Source: Oscillatoria acuminata PCC 6304 (lineage in GTDB: Bacteria > Cyanobacteriota > Cyanobacteriia > Cyanobacteriales > Laspinemataceae). Taken from it: DNA of 64,000 bases. The translations under genes were made by a program, and so were the position numbers. The notes beneath the pieces were generated by a model that was not told the origin of the DNA, searched no databases, and saw nothing but the letters and a program-made list of their open reading frames with translations. Of this stretch, positions 34,701-43,637 are shown piece after piece; the stretch's first letter is position 1, and every line of letters begins with the position of its first letter. The stretch lies in the NCBI RefSeq assembly GCF_000317105.1, contig NC_019693.1, positions 4,713,227 through 4,777,226 of the forward strand, read 5' to 3'.

Positions 34701-35969
34701 GGGAATCACTAACGGCAGACGAGGACGGGGCAATCCTTCTTCTTTAGCAGCGCGATATTTCTTAACGGTTTCCCAGGCATAGTGAAGGGCAAACCAGGTT
34801 TTGCCGGTGCCAAATTCTCCTAAAATAGAAATATGTTCTTTCGCCGGGTCATCCACCCAACGGTTGATATAGCGGTCGATCCAGCCGTTGCGTTCATCGT
34901 AGCGACTTTTGGCAATTCGTTGGTGGGTGATGGGGTCTAATTCTTCTTTGGTGCAGGCCAGGGGGACATATAAGCGTTCAATGTCTCGCTGCATGACTTC
35001 GCCTTCTAACCAGTCGATATATCGACTAAAATCTGCTACTTCGTCGATGAGTTCGTCAAAGGTGTAGCAGAATAAAACCTCATCATTTTCAACAATATCC
35101 ACTGCCGCTTGACTAATCCGCCTCGGGGCAACTAACCAGCCTTCATCGGCTTTTTGAACCTCGACAGATTCCCGTAAATGATTGACATCACTAATCGTAA
35201 CTTCCCCTTCAATGCCCCGGACCACAATGCGATCGAACCCGCGACGGGCGCGGATATTAATAATCCATTCAAAGTAAGTGGGGGTTTGAACTTCGTAGGA
35301 CTCGAAGTCATATAAGGCTTCTAACCAGTTGCGTAATTGCCGCGCAAATGCTGAGTTAAGGCGGGGTTGGTTTCCCGCTGCCGGAAGAATGGGGTCGGGG
35401 TCGCTGGCGGTGAGTTTGGCAATTTCTTGGCGGAGGTCTTCCAGGGCATTGAGGTTTTCCAGGCGCTCTAAAATTTGGTTGGTATTGTACCGCAAATCTT
35501 CAATTTTGCGAAATTCCAAGACTTCGGCAGGGGTGCGGGTGCGGTTAGCAATTTCCATGAAAATGCTGCTAAATTTCGCCAATTCCCGCTGATAGTCAAT
35601 ATGGCTTTCCCGAATTTTATCCCCCAAGGCAAAGCCATCGATATAGGATTCAGCTTCGCTCAGGAGGGTATAGGGGTCGTTGCGATCGAAGGCTTTCCGA
35701 AAGCCTTGATAAATTTCGTTTTGGCGGAAGAGTTCGAGGACGAGTTGCAGTTGGTCCACATCGAAGTTATCGAGGTTTTGAATGCCATATTCGACTAAGG
35801 CATACCGATAAACTCCGGTAAAATCTGCCGGAGGATGGTCTGCATCAATCTGAAATTTTTTGAGTAATTTAATAACTAATTCGTTGCGTCTAGCGGTATT
35901 AATGATGACGGGAGTGGCAACGCGAGCGATCGCCAGAATCGCCCGAACGATCTCGTCAATTCCTACCAT
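31737..35969 (-). CDS. NACHT-type STAND NTPase with pentapeptide and 13 WD40 repeats
   Basis: A 1410-residue NLR-like protein. Residues 1-190 are helical. About 200-330 resemble a restriction-endonuclease/Mrr-type fold (FEWIINIRARRGFDRIVVRG, EGWLVAPRRISQAA), but the usual catalytic D...(D/E)xK residues are not apparent. The NACHT ATPase follows: Walker A GEFGTGKTWFALHYA (near 393), Walker B LLLIFDGFDEMA, and ILTCRTEHF. After the helical arm comes a short pentapeptide segment (LGADFTSANLRNVNLAQANL), then thirteen WD40 blades (each with SPDG..LASGS...VKLWD). The ending AGMDITGVRGLTEAQKATLK is shared by many cyanobacterial WD40 STAND proteins. Such proteins act as sensors whose oligomerisation triggers an effector; a role in phage defence or signalling is inferred. 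Confidence 0.9.
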   Translation of the reverse strand: MVGIDEIVRAILAIARVATPVIINTARRNELVIKLLKKFQIDADHPPADFTGVYRYALVEYGIQNLDNFDVDQLQLVLELFRQNEIYQGFRKAFDRNDPYTLLSEAESYIDGFALGDKIRESHIDYQRELAKFSSIFMEIANRTRTPAEVLEFRKIEDLRYNTNQILERLENLNALEDLRQEIAKLTASDPDPILPAAGNQPRLNSAFARQLRNWLEALYDFESYEVQTPTYFEWIINIRARRGFDRIVVRGIEGEVTISDVNHLRESVEVQKADEGWLVAPRRISQAAVDIVENDEVLFCYTFDELIDEVADFSRYIDWLEGEVMQRDIERLYVPLACTKEELDPITHQRIAKSRYDERNGWIDRYINRWVDDPAKEHISILGEFGTGKTWFALHYAWETVKKYRAAKEEGLPRPRLPLVIPLRDYAKAVSVESLFSEFFFRQHEIGLPGYSAFEQLNRMGKLLLIFDGFDEMAAKVDRQQMINNFWELAKVVVPGSKVILTCRTEHFPEAQEGRALLNAELKASTANLIGATPQFEVLEIEKLNSTQIREVISKRATAATVEKVMRNAKLLDLAKRPVMIELILEALPEIESGKPIDLSRIYFYAVRRKMERDIKTERTFTSMADKLYFLCELSWEMLSSDRMSLNFREFPNRLRRLFSTVVQQQKDLDHWHYDMMAQTMLIRNAEGDYTPAHRSLLEFFVAYKFAVELGILAPDFAEFADLKQFPPPSELSQTFGKAPLTQAVLELLLPSVDPGETTKTRLLQLVQSTQGQCETEAGYLGGNAVTLLLKLDPNALDNSDLRDTVILGADFTSANLRNVNLAQANLKHCTFTTVFGTVLSAAFSPDGEWFATGDANGEIYLWQVEGKPLVLCQGHSAAVWSVAVTPDGKTLVSGSDDGTVKTWDVRTGNCLQTLPGHSHFVRAVAVTPDGKTIISGSNDRTLKLWDLETGHCHTTLYGHGSIIWSVAVTPDGQTIASGSADQTVKLWDVETGVCRKTLEGHTEWVLSVAITPDGQTLASGSAGGTVKLWDLTTGNCHTTLEEQSSSVWSLAVAADNRTLIGGSADGTVKVWDMTTGDCLHRLPEHNSRVGTVAIAPDGRTLVSGSDDETVKLWDIVRGECLTTLQGYASAVWSLALAPDGNTLASGSADRSVKLWDLTTGECLNTWQGHPSKVLSVAIPATGDYLTSISDDGTLHHWEMQTGEPLTTQWRPPSSGEVMALSPDGQTLACGSADCTVKLWDLQTEQGMTPLQRHTSRVVSLSFSSDSTILVSGTNDGTMNLWDFRTGECLKTLQGQGDYVWAVAVSPDGQTLASGREDGIVSLWDVETGDCLKTLEGHGSAVLSLVFHPEGKTLVSGSYDETIKVWELDSGDCVQAIVNKPYAGMDITGVRGLTEAQKATLKALGAIEQ
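32000..33480 (-). repeat. WD40-encoding tandem repeats, ~126 bp
   Basis: Thirteen blades with recurring DNA such as CATCCGGGG, TTTGACCATC and TAAATCCCAGAGTTTCACGG. Several blades are close enough in sequence to suggest recent duplication, as in other sensor-type WD40 proteins. Confidence 0.7.
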
Positions 35970-36300
35970 AGTTTTTTCCTCGATCTTCGATAGCTAATAA
36001 CCTATAGGTGGGACAGCAATGGCTGTTTAGGGAATCGGGGGTGGGTTCGGGTCTCAAACCCTGAATCCGTCGCGGGTTGGGTTGATCTTCGGTGGCGATC
36101 GCGGCCCTGATCATCACTGGGGGTCAATGAGGTTCCGGTGGAGTCCCTCATCAAAACTAACGCAATTTTCCCCAGTTAGCCTAGGGTGGGTAACCCGCAC
36201 TCGATGAGAAAGTGGGGGATGTCCTGTCTTTATTCTATTCCGTCCTGAGAAATGCTCAATTTACCTGGGGTTCTCTTGCCTGGGTTTTGAGTGGGTTGCA
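35970..36300. other. Intergenic region upstream of the STAND gene
   Basis: No gene seen. It should contain the promoter of the leftward STAND gene, but no clear -35/-10 pair can be assigned. Confidence 0.3.
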
Positions 36301-36514
36301 GAAAGAGACCTAACCCCCCAACCCCCTTCCCTACAAGGGAAGGGGGAGCCGGAAGGGGGATTCTCAAAGCCCCTTCCTGATATAGGTTTTGACGGGGTTG
36401 CAGAAAGAGACCTAACCCCCCAACCCCCTTCCCTACAAGGGAAGGGGGAGCCGGAAGGGGGATTCTCAAAGCCCCTCCCCTCTTAGGGGAGGGGTTTGGG
36501 GAGAGGTCTCTTTC
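36301..36514. repeat. Two tandem copies of the GAGACCTAACCCCCC palindromic repeat
   Basis: Copies at about 36301-36383 and 36403-36514, each containing CCCTTCCCTACAAGGGAAGG followed by GGGAGCCGGAAGGGGGATTC; the second ends GGGGAGAGGTCTC. This is the same family as the in-frame insertion in the porin gene. Short frames reading through it are not genes. Confidence 0.8.
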
Positions 36515-36773
36515 GGGGAAGGCGATCGCATCACCCAAACCCCTCACCCAGTGCCCTAAAACCTACAAACCCTGACACTCAAAGCCTTTTACTCCCCTAA
36601 ACCCGACTAACACGATGCGGAATCGGTGGGAATGCAACAGACGACCATGCCAGTCTAAGCACCTCTGGTTTAGGACCCCCATCGGTAATCTCCCCTATTA
36701 GGGCCGAGATGCTATGTTTCAGATTAGCGAACCAAGATTTACCATAGAAATAACCCCTTGGGAAACTTTGTTG

Positions 36774-38642
36774 ATGAGTTACTGTCCGAATCCCGATTGT
36801 CCGAATCCGATAAATCCTGACCTGACGATGTTTTGTCGCACCTGTGGTACCAAGCTGGTGTTGGCACAACGGTATCGTTTGGTCAAACTGATCGGGATGG
36901 GAGGGTTTGGCAGAACGCTGTTGGCACTGGATGAGTTCAAACCCTCGAAACCGCAATGTGTGGTTAAGCAATTTTATCCCCAATCCCAACAGAATGCCGA
37001 AAAGGCGAATCAATTATTTCAGCAAGAGGCAATTCGTCTGGAACAGTTGGGCAAACATTCCCAAATTCCTGAACTGTTTGCTCATTTTGAACAGGAAAAT
37101 CGGCAATATATTGTCCAGGAATTTATTGATGGACAAAATTTAACCGAAGAACTCGCGGAACAAGGTCGATTTTCTGAATCGGCAATTGTTAGTCTGCTGG
37201 AAGATTTATTGCCAGTTTTAGATTTTGTCCACAAAGGTAAGGTGATTCATCGGGATATCAAACCGGAAAATATTATTCGGCGTCGTCACGATCGCAAGTT
37301 AGTCTTGGTGGATTTTGGCGCAGCTAAATATGCCACGGGAACTACCCTAAATCAAACCGGGACCACCATTGGCACTAAGGGTTATGCGGCACCGGAACAA
37401 ACCTTTGGCAAGGCGGTATTTGCCAGTGATATCTACAGTTTGGGGGTGACTTGTATTCACTTGTTGACGACCCGGGAACCGTTTGAGATGTATGATGCAA
37501 TGGAAAGTACCTTTGTTTGGCGCGAGTATTTAGGTATCAATAAAGTCAGCGATCGCCTCGCAACAGTCCTGGACAAGGCGATCGAAAGTAGTGTGAGACG
37601 GCGCTATCAATCGGCGGAGGAATTCATCCAAGGGTTGAAGGCCGCACCGTCCAAGGGAAGTAGGACCATCACTCCCCAATCCCGATCGCCTGCACCAACC
37701 CCCCAACGGGCGATCGCCACGGTGCGCGTGAGCACGCCTCCGGTTACGGTGTCGGAAATTGGTAGTTTGGTGGGACATGGTGCGCCGGTTAAAGCGGTTG
37801 CTATTAGTGCCAATGGTCAGTTGTTAGTCAGTGGCAGTCGTTCCGGGGTTAAATGGTGGCAACTCCATGAGGGTCAAGAATTGCCCACCCTGCGTAGTAG
37901 TTGGCCCGAGGAACCCTTTGCTGGGGTGAGTGCGTTGGCCTTTTCCCCGGATGGGCGACTGTTGGCCGCAGGTAGTGGCGGTGGGGCGATCGCCTTGTGG
38001 GATGTGACGTTACGGCGGATTTTGCGCTTGCTCAAAGCGCCATCGGGGGTCAAATCTGTCGCTTTTTCCCCGGATGGGCGACTGTTGGCGGCAGGAGGAA
38101 CCGATGGGGCGATCGCCCTCTGGGAAACGGCTTCTTGGCGGCTATTTCGCCCGCTGATGGGTCATTCTGCTGCTGTGAACTCCGTGGCTTTTTCTCCCGA
38201 TCGCCGCACTTTAGTCTCCGGAAGTGAGGATACTTCCGTTGTGTTTTGGGATGTGACAACTCAGGCGGATACACAGACGGGATGGGGACGCTCAGGGGCT
38301 GTGAATGCGATCGCCATTTCTCCCTGTGGTCGTTTCCTCGCCAGTGGTTGTGCCAACCGCACGATTTTGTTGTGGGAACTGCCCTCGGGACAACAAATCG
38401 GCACTCTCACCGGACATTCCACCGGAGTCAATTCCGTGGCCTTTTCCCCCGATGGTGCAACCCTCGCCTCGGGAAGTGATGATACTTCTATTGTGCTATG
38501 GGATGTGAAAACCGGACAAGAAAAGCGCACTTGCTGGGGGCGATCAGGGGTGGTCTATGCCGTCGCCTTCACTCCCGATGGTAATACCCTCGTCAGTGGC
38601 ACCGAGGATACAACGGTGAAAATTTGGCAGTTGCGGGGATAA
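36774..38642 (+). CDS. Serine/threonine protein kinase with zinc ribbon and WD40 repeats
   Basis: A 622-residue protein from ATG 36774; an in-frame ATG at 36714 is less likely because the family begins MSYCPNPDCPNP. An N-terminal four-cysteine ribbon (C4, C9, C21, C24: CPNPDCPNP, FCRTCGTKL) precedes a Hanks-type kinase: glycine loop GMGGFGRTLLA, catalytic VIHRDIKPENIIRR, metal-binding VDFGAAKYA, activation segment GTKGYAAPEQTFG. A linker of about 50 residues leads to seven WD40 blades forming one propeller. It is cytosolic, since no membrane segment is seen. The family is abundant in filamentous cyanobacteria; substrates are unknown. Confidence 0.93.
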   Translation: MSYCPNPDCPNPINPDLTMFCRTCGTKLVLAQRYRLVKLIGMGGFGRTLLALDEFKPSKPQCVVKQFYPQSQQNAEKANQLFQQEAIRLEQLGKHSQIPELFAHFEQENRQYIVQEFIDGQNLTEELAEQGRFSESAIVSLLEDLLPVLDFVHKGKVIHRDIKPENIIRRRHDRKLVLVDFGAAKYATGTTLNQTGTTIGTKGYAAPEQTFGKAVFASDIYSLGVTCIHLLTTREPFEMYDAMESTFVWREYLGINKVSDRLATVLDKAIESSVRRRYQSAEEFIQGLKAAPSKGSRTITPQSRSPAPTPQRAIATVRVSTPPVTVSEIGSLVGHGAPVKAVAISANGQLLVSGSRSGVKWWQLHEGQELPTLRSSWPEEPFAGVSALAFSPDGRLLAAGSGGGAIALWDVTLRRILRLLKAPSGVKSVAFSPDGRLLAAGGTDGAIALWETASWRLFRPLMGHSAAVNSVAFSPDRRTLVSGSEDTSVVFWDVTTQADTQTGWGRSGAVNAIAISPCGRFLASGCANRTILLWELPSGQQIGTLTGHSTGVNSVAFSPDGATLASGSDDTSIVLWDVKTGQEKRTCWGRSGVVYAVAFTPDGNTLVSGTEDTTVKIWQLRG

Positions 38643-38665
38643 TTTTCACCGCACCCGAACCGTTT

Positions 38666-40048
38666 TTATTCCTCATCGAGTCTTAACTCAATCTCGGGTT
38701 TTCTGTCTAAGGGCAAGATAATTTCAAATTCAGTGCCTATGCCCTCTTGAGAGTTCAGATTGATTTGACCCTTATGCTTATCTCGGACAATTTCATTACT
38801 AATAGCTAATCCTAATCCTGTCCCTTTGCCTACGGGTTTGGTAGTGAAAAAGGTATCAAAAATCCGCTGTTGAATTTGAGGGGGAATTCCCATTCCATTG
38901 TCGGCAATCCGGATAATCACTGCGGATTCGTCTTCGCGGTTAATCAGTTCCGTGGCGATGGCTAACTGCGGCGTCCAAGTTGGATTTTTATTCAAATTAT
39001 CGGCTTCTTTCTCTTTCCGTTCTAATAAAGCATCAATGGCATTTCCCAGCAAATTCATAAACACTTGGCTCAACTGCCCCGAGTAACAGTCCACTAACGG
39101 CAAGTCTCCATAATTTTTGACCAGATCAATATCATACTTGATTTGATTGTTTAAAATCAACAGGGTACTATCCAAACATTCATGTAAATCTGCTGGTTTA
39201 CGCGCTGTTTCATCCAGATGAGAAAAGTTTTGTAACCCGCCGACAATCTTCGTGAGTCGGTCGGAACTCACGACTAGAGATTGCACCAGTTTGGGTAAAT
39301 CTTTCCGTAAAAACTCTAAATCAATATTCTCGATGGTTTCGACAATTTTCTGAGAAGGAGTCTCCATTTCCTCCTCATACACCGACACCAGTTCTAGCAA
39401 GTCTTGACAGTAGTTGGCTAAAAATCCCATATTTCCTGCAATACAATTCACGGGATTTTTAATTTCATGAGCAATTCCTGCCACCATCCGCCCTAAAGAG
39501 GCCATTTTTTCCGTTTGAATGGTATGGGAACGGGTTTGCTCTTGCAGCATCTGGGTGGTGAGTTCATAAATTTGGGATTGGGCGATCAGTAACTGATGAA
39601 CGTCTAAGAGGCGATAGACATTCGGTTCCATCTCGACCACAATCGGTTCATAGAGAAACTCTGGCGATCGGCTTAAAGATTGCCTTGCCGCCATGCCAAT
39701 GGGGAGATAACTGGCAAAGGTGAGGGGTTCGATTTTTGTAAAACTATGTAAAGATTTTAACGGTCGTCTGGAGAATAATTCCAGTCCGTAGGGACGACTT
39801 AAATGTTCCAAAAATCTCCGCCGAGAAATCGTGCCAACAAACTTACCCGATTCCGTTAAAATAGCCCCGGGAAGTAGTGGATTTTCGGCTAAGGCTTTCG
39901 CCAATTCGGATCCGGGACAGGTGACTTCTATTTCAAAATCAAACAAAGTTAGGTCCGCGAGGGTGGAGTCTAACGTGAGTTTACCAACCAGTCGGTCTGG
40001 GGTAACGGGAACAAATTGTTCTAAATTTTCCACAGATGTTGCAAGCAT
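38666..40048 (-). CDS. Sensor histidine kinase with CBS-like N-terminal module
   Basis: A 460-residue cytosolic kinase. Residues 1-165 form a module shared with the next gene (NPLLPGAILTESGKFVGTIS, RPYGLELFSRR, EPIVVEMEPNVYRLLDVHQL), probably a CBS-like sensory fold. Then come a short coiled coil, the HisKA dimerisation helix with phospho-acceptor His in MVAGIAHEIKNPVN, and the HATPase: N box FMNLLGNAIDALLE, G1 IADNGMGIPPQ, F box FDTFFTTKPVG, G2 GTGLGLAISNEIV. No receiver domain and no response regulator nearby, so it is an orphan kinase. It converges with the Ser/Thr kinase gene 23 bp away. Confidence 0.93.
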   Translation of the reverse strand: MLATSVENLEQFVPVTPDRLVGKLTLDSTLADLTLFDFEIEVTCPGSELAKALAENPLLPGAILTESGKFVGTISRRRFLEHLSRPYGLELFSRRPLKSLHSFTKIEPLTFASYLPIGMAARQSLSRSPEFLYEPIVVEMEPNVYRLLDVHQLLIAQSQIYELTTQMLQEQTRSHTIQTEKMASLGRMVAGIAHEIKNPVNCIAGNMGFLANYCQDLLELVSVYEEEMETPSQKIVETIENIDLEFLRKDLPKLVQSLVVSSDRLTKIVGGLQNFSHLDETARKPADLHECLDSTLLILNNQIKYDIDLVKNYGDLPLVDCYSGQLSQVFMNLLGNAIDALLERKEKEADNLNKNPTWTPQLAIATELINREDESAVIIRIADNGMGIPPQIQQRIFDTFFTTKPVGKGTGLGLAISNEIVRDKHKGQINLNSQEGIGTEFEIILPLDRKPEIELRLDEE

Positions 40049-40445
40049 TACGGGTTTCCTCGTTAGGGATAATGGGTATCATGAGAAATTAAAAAGTTAT
40101 TTATTTTACAGAATTAACTTATTTTACAATACATCTCTCCTCTAGGTTAATTCATTAAAAAAGTTTAATTTAAAATTAACCTGGAATTAACCTAGGGACA
40201 GGAATCAAGAATTAGGCTAAAAACCCGGCTGTTCCTAATTGGTTACAGATTAGCAAAAAGGGGGTCTAAAAACCCGGGTTTTCTTCTTTCTATGATACCA
40301 AAATCCTCGGGTGAAGTTTGATAACCGGATCAAAGATAGGGAGGGGATGAATTGAGGAACTCCTATTAAACCGCACAGACTTGTAAATCCGTGGATTCCG
40401 ACAAGTCCCCAGGCAAACCGGGTGGGGTTTAAAATAGCGGATCTG
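40049..40445. other. Intergenic region between diguanylate cyclase and histidine kinase
   Basis: No gene. A palindrome AAAACCCGGGTTTT lies at about 40268-40281. Just upstream of the kinase start (40079-40180) the DNA is very AT-rich, suggesting a promoter for the leftward kinase gene. Confidence 0.35.
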
Positions 40446-41546
40446 TTAATTTTCGTGACAAATCGAGCAGTCACGACCCTGTTGCTTGGCGCGATAGAGG
40501 GCCTGATCTGAGGAGGCAATCAGACGTTCTAAGGAGTCATGTTTTGTGGGGATGACCGTAGCAATACCGATACTGAGGGTGATCCGATCGCAAACTTGGG
40601 AGTTCTCGTGGGGGATCTGGAGGGTGGCGAGGGCCTTGCGGATGCGATCAGCAACGGCGATCGCCCCATCGGCGAAGGTATTGGGCAAAATTACCGCAAA
40701 TTCTTCCCCGCCATATCGCGCCACTAAATCCTCCCGGCGATTGCCACATTCCTTTAAAACTCGTGCCACCTGTTGCAAACAGGAATCGCCTGCCTGATGT
40801 CCGTAGGTGTCATTATAGCCCTTAAAAAAATCAATATCGCATAACAGCAAAGATAGGGGTTTTTTCTCCTCCGTGAGACGGTCCCATTGTTGAGACAGAT
40901 AGCGATCGAACATTCGCCGGTTCGCCACTTGAGTTAATCCATCTAAAGTTGCCTGTCGGTGTAACTCTTCATTGGCAACTTCCAGTTGTTGATACAGATT
41001 CTGGAGTAATTGGGTGGCTAATTCATGAATGTGGGCATGGGCGAGTAATAATTGATGCACATCCAACAACCGATAGATCCCCGGGGCGATTTCTACCACA
41101 ATCGGTTCATAAAGCAAATCCGGCGATCGCGATAAAACCCCCTGGACTGCCGCGACAATGGTGACCGAACTTTTAAACCGTAAATATTCAATTTGAGTAA
41201 ACCGATATAAAATCTGAATCTGCCGTTTGTAAAATAATTCCAACCCATAAGGTCGGGAAAGCTGCTCAAAGAATCTTCCCCGAGAAATCATTCCTAACAG
41301 TTCACCTTCCCCCAGCAAAATTACCCCAGGGAGCAAGGGATTTGCATTAAAGGTTTCTGCCACTTCCCGTCCCATCACTTCCGCATTCACCTGATAATCA
41401 TAAAGGGAGAGGGCGGATAGAGTTGACTCTAAATGCAACGTTTTCATACAGACCCGATCGGACAGTAAGAAGGATGAATCTGGACAAGACTGATTCAAGA
41501 TAGAAGCGTTCCCCAGATCCATTGTGTTCGATGTATAAAGTTTCAT
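40446..41546 (-). CDS. Diguanylate cyclase (GGDEF) with the same N-terminal module as the neighbouring kinase
   Basis: Makes cyclic di-GMP. A 366-residue form from ATG 41546 (GGAAAAGAC upstream), or 376 residues from ATG 41576. The N-terminal 165 residues parallel those of the histidine kinase next door (LLPGVILLGEGELLGMISRG, RPYGLELFYKRQ, EPIVVEIAPGIYRLLDVHQL). A linker helix leads to the GGDEF domain: ATLDGLTQVANRRMFDRYL, LLCDIDFFKGYNDTYGHQAG, active loop ARYGGEEFAVILP. There is no obvious RxxD inhibitory site just ahead of GGEEF. It is cytosolic. The gene lies about 400 bp upstream of the kinase on the same strand. Confidence 0.93.
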   Translation of the reverse strand: MKLYTSNTMDLGNASILNQSCPDSSFLLSDRVCMKTLHLESTLSALSLYDYQVNAEVMGREVAETFNANPLLPGVILLGEGELLGMISRGRFFEQLSRPYGLELFYKRQIQILYRFTQIEYLRFKSSVTIVAAVQGVLSRSPDLLYEPIVVEIAPGIYRLLDVHQLLLAHAHIHELATQLLQNLYQQLEVANEELHRQATLDGLTQVANRRMFDRYLSQQWDRLTEEKKPLSLLLCDIDFFKGYNDTYGHQAGDSCLQQVARVLKECGNRREDLVARYGGEEFAVILPNTFADGAIAVADRIRKALATLQIPHENSQVCDRITLSIGIATVIPTKHDSLERLIASSDQALYRAKQQGRDCSICHEN

Positions 41547-41576
41547 GTCTTTTCCGTCATTTAGAAAGTTTAGCAT

Positions 41577-42230
41577 TGCCTATTTCAGGGGTGAGTTAGA
41601 CACCCTTGATTGTTGAGCCGCAAGGGTTCACTAGCGTCGGTGCATTGATTTTCAGTCAGAAACACCGGGCGAATGGGTAGAAGAAGGGCAAAATTTGGAT
41701 AAGAATATCCTAAACCGATTCAGGAAATTTCTGGGCCATCCTACAGATTTTTTAATGTTTTGATACAATTACCGAGGCTAATGCTGACCCCGGAGTAAAT
41801 TTTTCTCAAGCCTTCATGAATTAGATAAAATTAAATTAACTTTTCTTTAATGTTTTGTTAAACTTTAAAGGGGTTTAAGCCAGTTTTCAATCATCCGTTA
41901 CCCTGATGATCCCGAGGGGTGGACCCGGGAAAGCCGACTGCCCCGGTGGGACTAGACCCGGGAAAAAATGGAGTGGGGATCAGCCCAGATGTAGGCGATC
42001 GCCAACCCCAGGTTTTCCCTTGGACCTTGTAATATGGTGAGGGCGGCTTGCACTGGGCTCCAATCTCAAAGGCATCCAGAGATTCTTCTGGATTCATTCC
42101 CGTTCCTGGACGGGGAGGATTGAAAGCAAAGGGCGACCCCACTCTGTAAACCATCGGGACTGCTCCGGGGACTTTCCCCCCGGGTTAATTGATATAGAAG
42201 CTCCTCACAGCGAAAAATAGGCCGAACCGC
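41577..42230. other. Intergenic region, 650 bp, upstream of the permease gene
   Basis: No convincing gene. An AT-rich stretch at 41820-41875 may hold a promoter. A repeated phrase GACCCGGGAAA occurs twice (about 41923 and 41957). The 300 bp leader before the permease start is GC-rich and could fold, but I cannot assign a riboswitch class. Confidence 0.3.
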
Positions 42231-43319
42231 ATGATGAATCAAGTACACAACGCCTTTACCCTGTTTATGAGTCTGCTTGTAGAGGCTCTGCCATTTTTGC
42301 TCCTCGGGGTATTGCTCTCTAGTGCACTGTTGTTGTTCGTCGATGAAAAAAAACTGATTTCCTCTATCCCTCCCAACCCGGTCCTCGGGGCTTTGATTGG
42401 GAGTTCCATTGGGTTTCTGTTTCCTGTCTGCGAATGTGGCAACGTCCCCGTGGCGCGACGATTACTGATGCAGGGGGCCTCCCCTGCCGTGGCAATAGGG
42501 TTTTTACTGGCGGCTCCCACGGTGAATCCGATTGTGATTTGGTCCACTTGGACGGCATTTCGGGACCAACCCGAACTGGTGGTGTTGCGGGTGGTCTTTT
42601 CCCTGGGAATTGCCACGATTATTGGCTCAATCTTTAGTTTGCAAAAAGATTTAACTCCCTTCGTCCAACCGATGGTGGCACGGGCGATGAATCAATCCGC
42701 TAAGACTAAATCCTGCGATCCCCGCCCATCCAAAGGTTTGTCCTCAGATTCTGAAAACTCCTCCCCCCTGTTACAGTCAGGAACGTTTTTATTAGGGAGT
42801 CCAGGCAGTCCCCAGCGCCTCGATGCCACCACGATGGAAACGGTGTTATTGGCGTCGAAAGCGGGAAATTTGGGGGGTGCAGGGGTGGCCCTCCCCGGCG
42901 ATCGCCTGTTTTCCCAGCGCCTGCGGTTGTTTGTGGAAAATGTCATGGTTGAACTGCGGGAACTCGGAGGGATCCTCGTCTTCGGCAGTGCGATCGCCGC
43001 CATCATTCAAGTCGCCGCCCCTCGGGACTTAATTATCAGCTTAGGACAAGGCCCCGTCACTTCCATTATTGCCATGCTGGTCCTCGGCGCTGTCGTGTCC
43101 ATTTGTTCCACCGTGGATGCGTTTTTTGCCCTCTCCTTTGCCTCCACTTTTACCACCGGCTCCCTGTTAGCCTTTTTAGTCTTTGGACCCATGATTGACA
43201 TCAAAAGTATCGGACTGATGATGTCGATTTTTAAACCAAAAGCCCTAGTTTACTTGTTCTTAATTTCTGCGCAGTTAACCTTTTTACTCACCCTGGCTTA
43301 TAACTTGAAATTTAGCTAG
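42231..43319 (+). CDS. Permease of the DUF318/YraQ (ArsP-like) family
   Basis: A 362-residue inner-membrane protein with about eight hydrophobic segments in two halves, separated by a ~100-residue hydrophilic loop (DPRPSKGLSSDSENSSPLL). Family signatures are FPVCECGNVPVARRLLMQGA in the first half and VVSICSTVDAFFALSFASTF in the second. Relatives include ArsP, a methylarsenite exporter, and B. subtilis YcgR. The gene is followed by a TIGR03943-type protein, the same pairing as YcgR-YcgQ, suggesting a two-gene transport system. The substrate is unknown; the conserved cysteines hint at a metal or metalloid. Confidence 0.88.
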   Translation: MMNQVHNAFTLFMSLLVEALPFLLLGVLLSSALLLFVDEKKLISSIPPNPVLGALIGSSIGFLFPVCECGNVPVARRLLMQGASPAVAIGFLLAAPTVNPIVIWSTWTAFRDQPELVVLRVVFSLGIATIIGSIFSLQKDLTPFVQPMVARAMNQSAKTKSCDPRPSKGLSSDSENSSPLLQSGTFLLGSPGSPQRLDATTMETVLLASKAGNLGGAGVALPGDRLFSQRLRLFVENVMVELRELGGILVFGSAIAAIIQVAAPRDLIISLGQGPVTSIIAMLVLGAVVSICSTVDAFFALSFASTFTTGSLLAFLVFGPMIDIKSIGLMMSIFKPKALVYLFLISAQLTFLLTLAYNLKFS

Positions 43320-43339
43320 GAGAAATCTAGGATAAAACT

Positions 43340-43550
43340 GCATCTCCGGTTCCCTCCCCTTGGCAAGGGGAGGGGACCGGAAGTGCAGTTCAAAGAGTGG
43401 GTGACGTGGCGGTAAGCGGAGCTATCCCGTAGGGAATCGCCCAAGAAGAACCCCACCCTAACCCTCCCCTTGCCAAGGGGAGGGGACCGGAAGTGAAGAA
43501 CCCCACCCTAACCCTCCCCTTGGCAAGGGGAGGGGACCGGAAGTGCAGTT
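43340..43550. repeat. Three copies of the CCTTGGCAAGG palindrome between permease and TIGR03943 genes
   Basis: CCCTCCCCTTGGCAAGGGGA with flanking GGGACCGGAAGTG appears three times, two of them as direct ~50-bp copies (43449-43545). It is the same family as the inverted pair at 298-676. Confidence 0.75.
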
Positions 43551-43637
43551 AAGTGTGAAAAACTTACTTTTGTAAGCCTCCTATCCCTCCCTTGCCGATC
43601 GCGTTCCTCTTGCAACTGGAAACCTTCATAATCTAAT

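Noticed and set aside
36230-36547. A reverse frame of 105 codons containing GKGVGGLGLFLQP twice
   Set aside because: It is a read-through of two tandem copies of a palindromic repeat; no start context or conserved domain.
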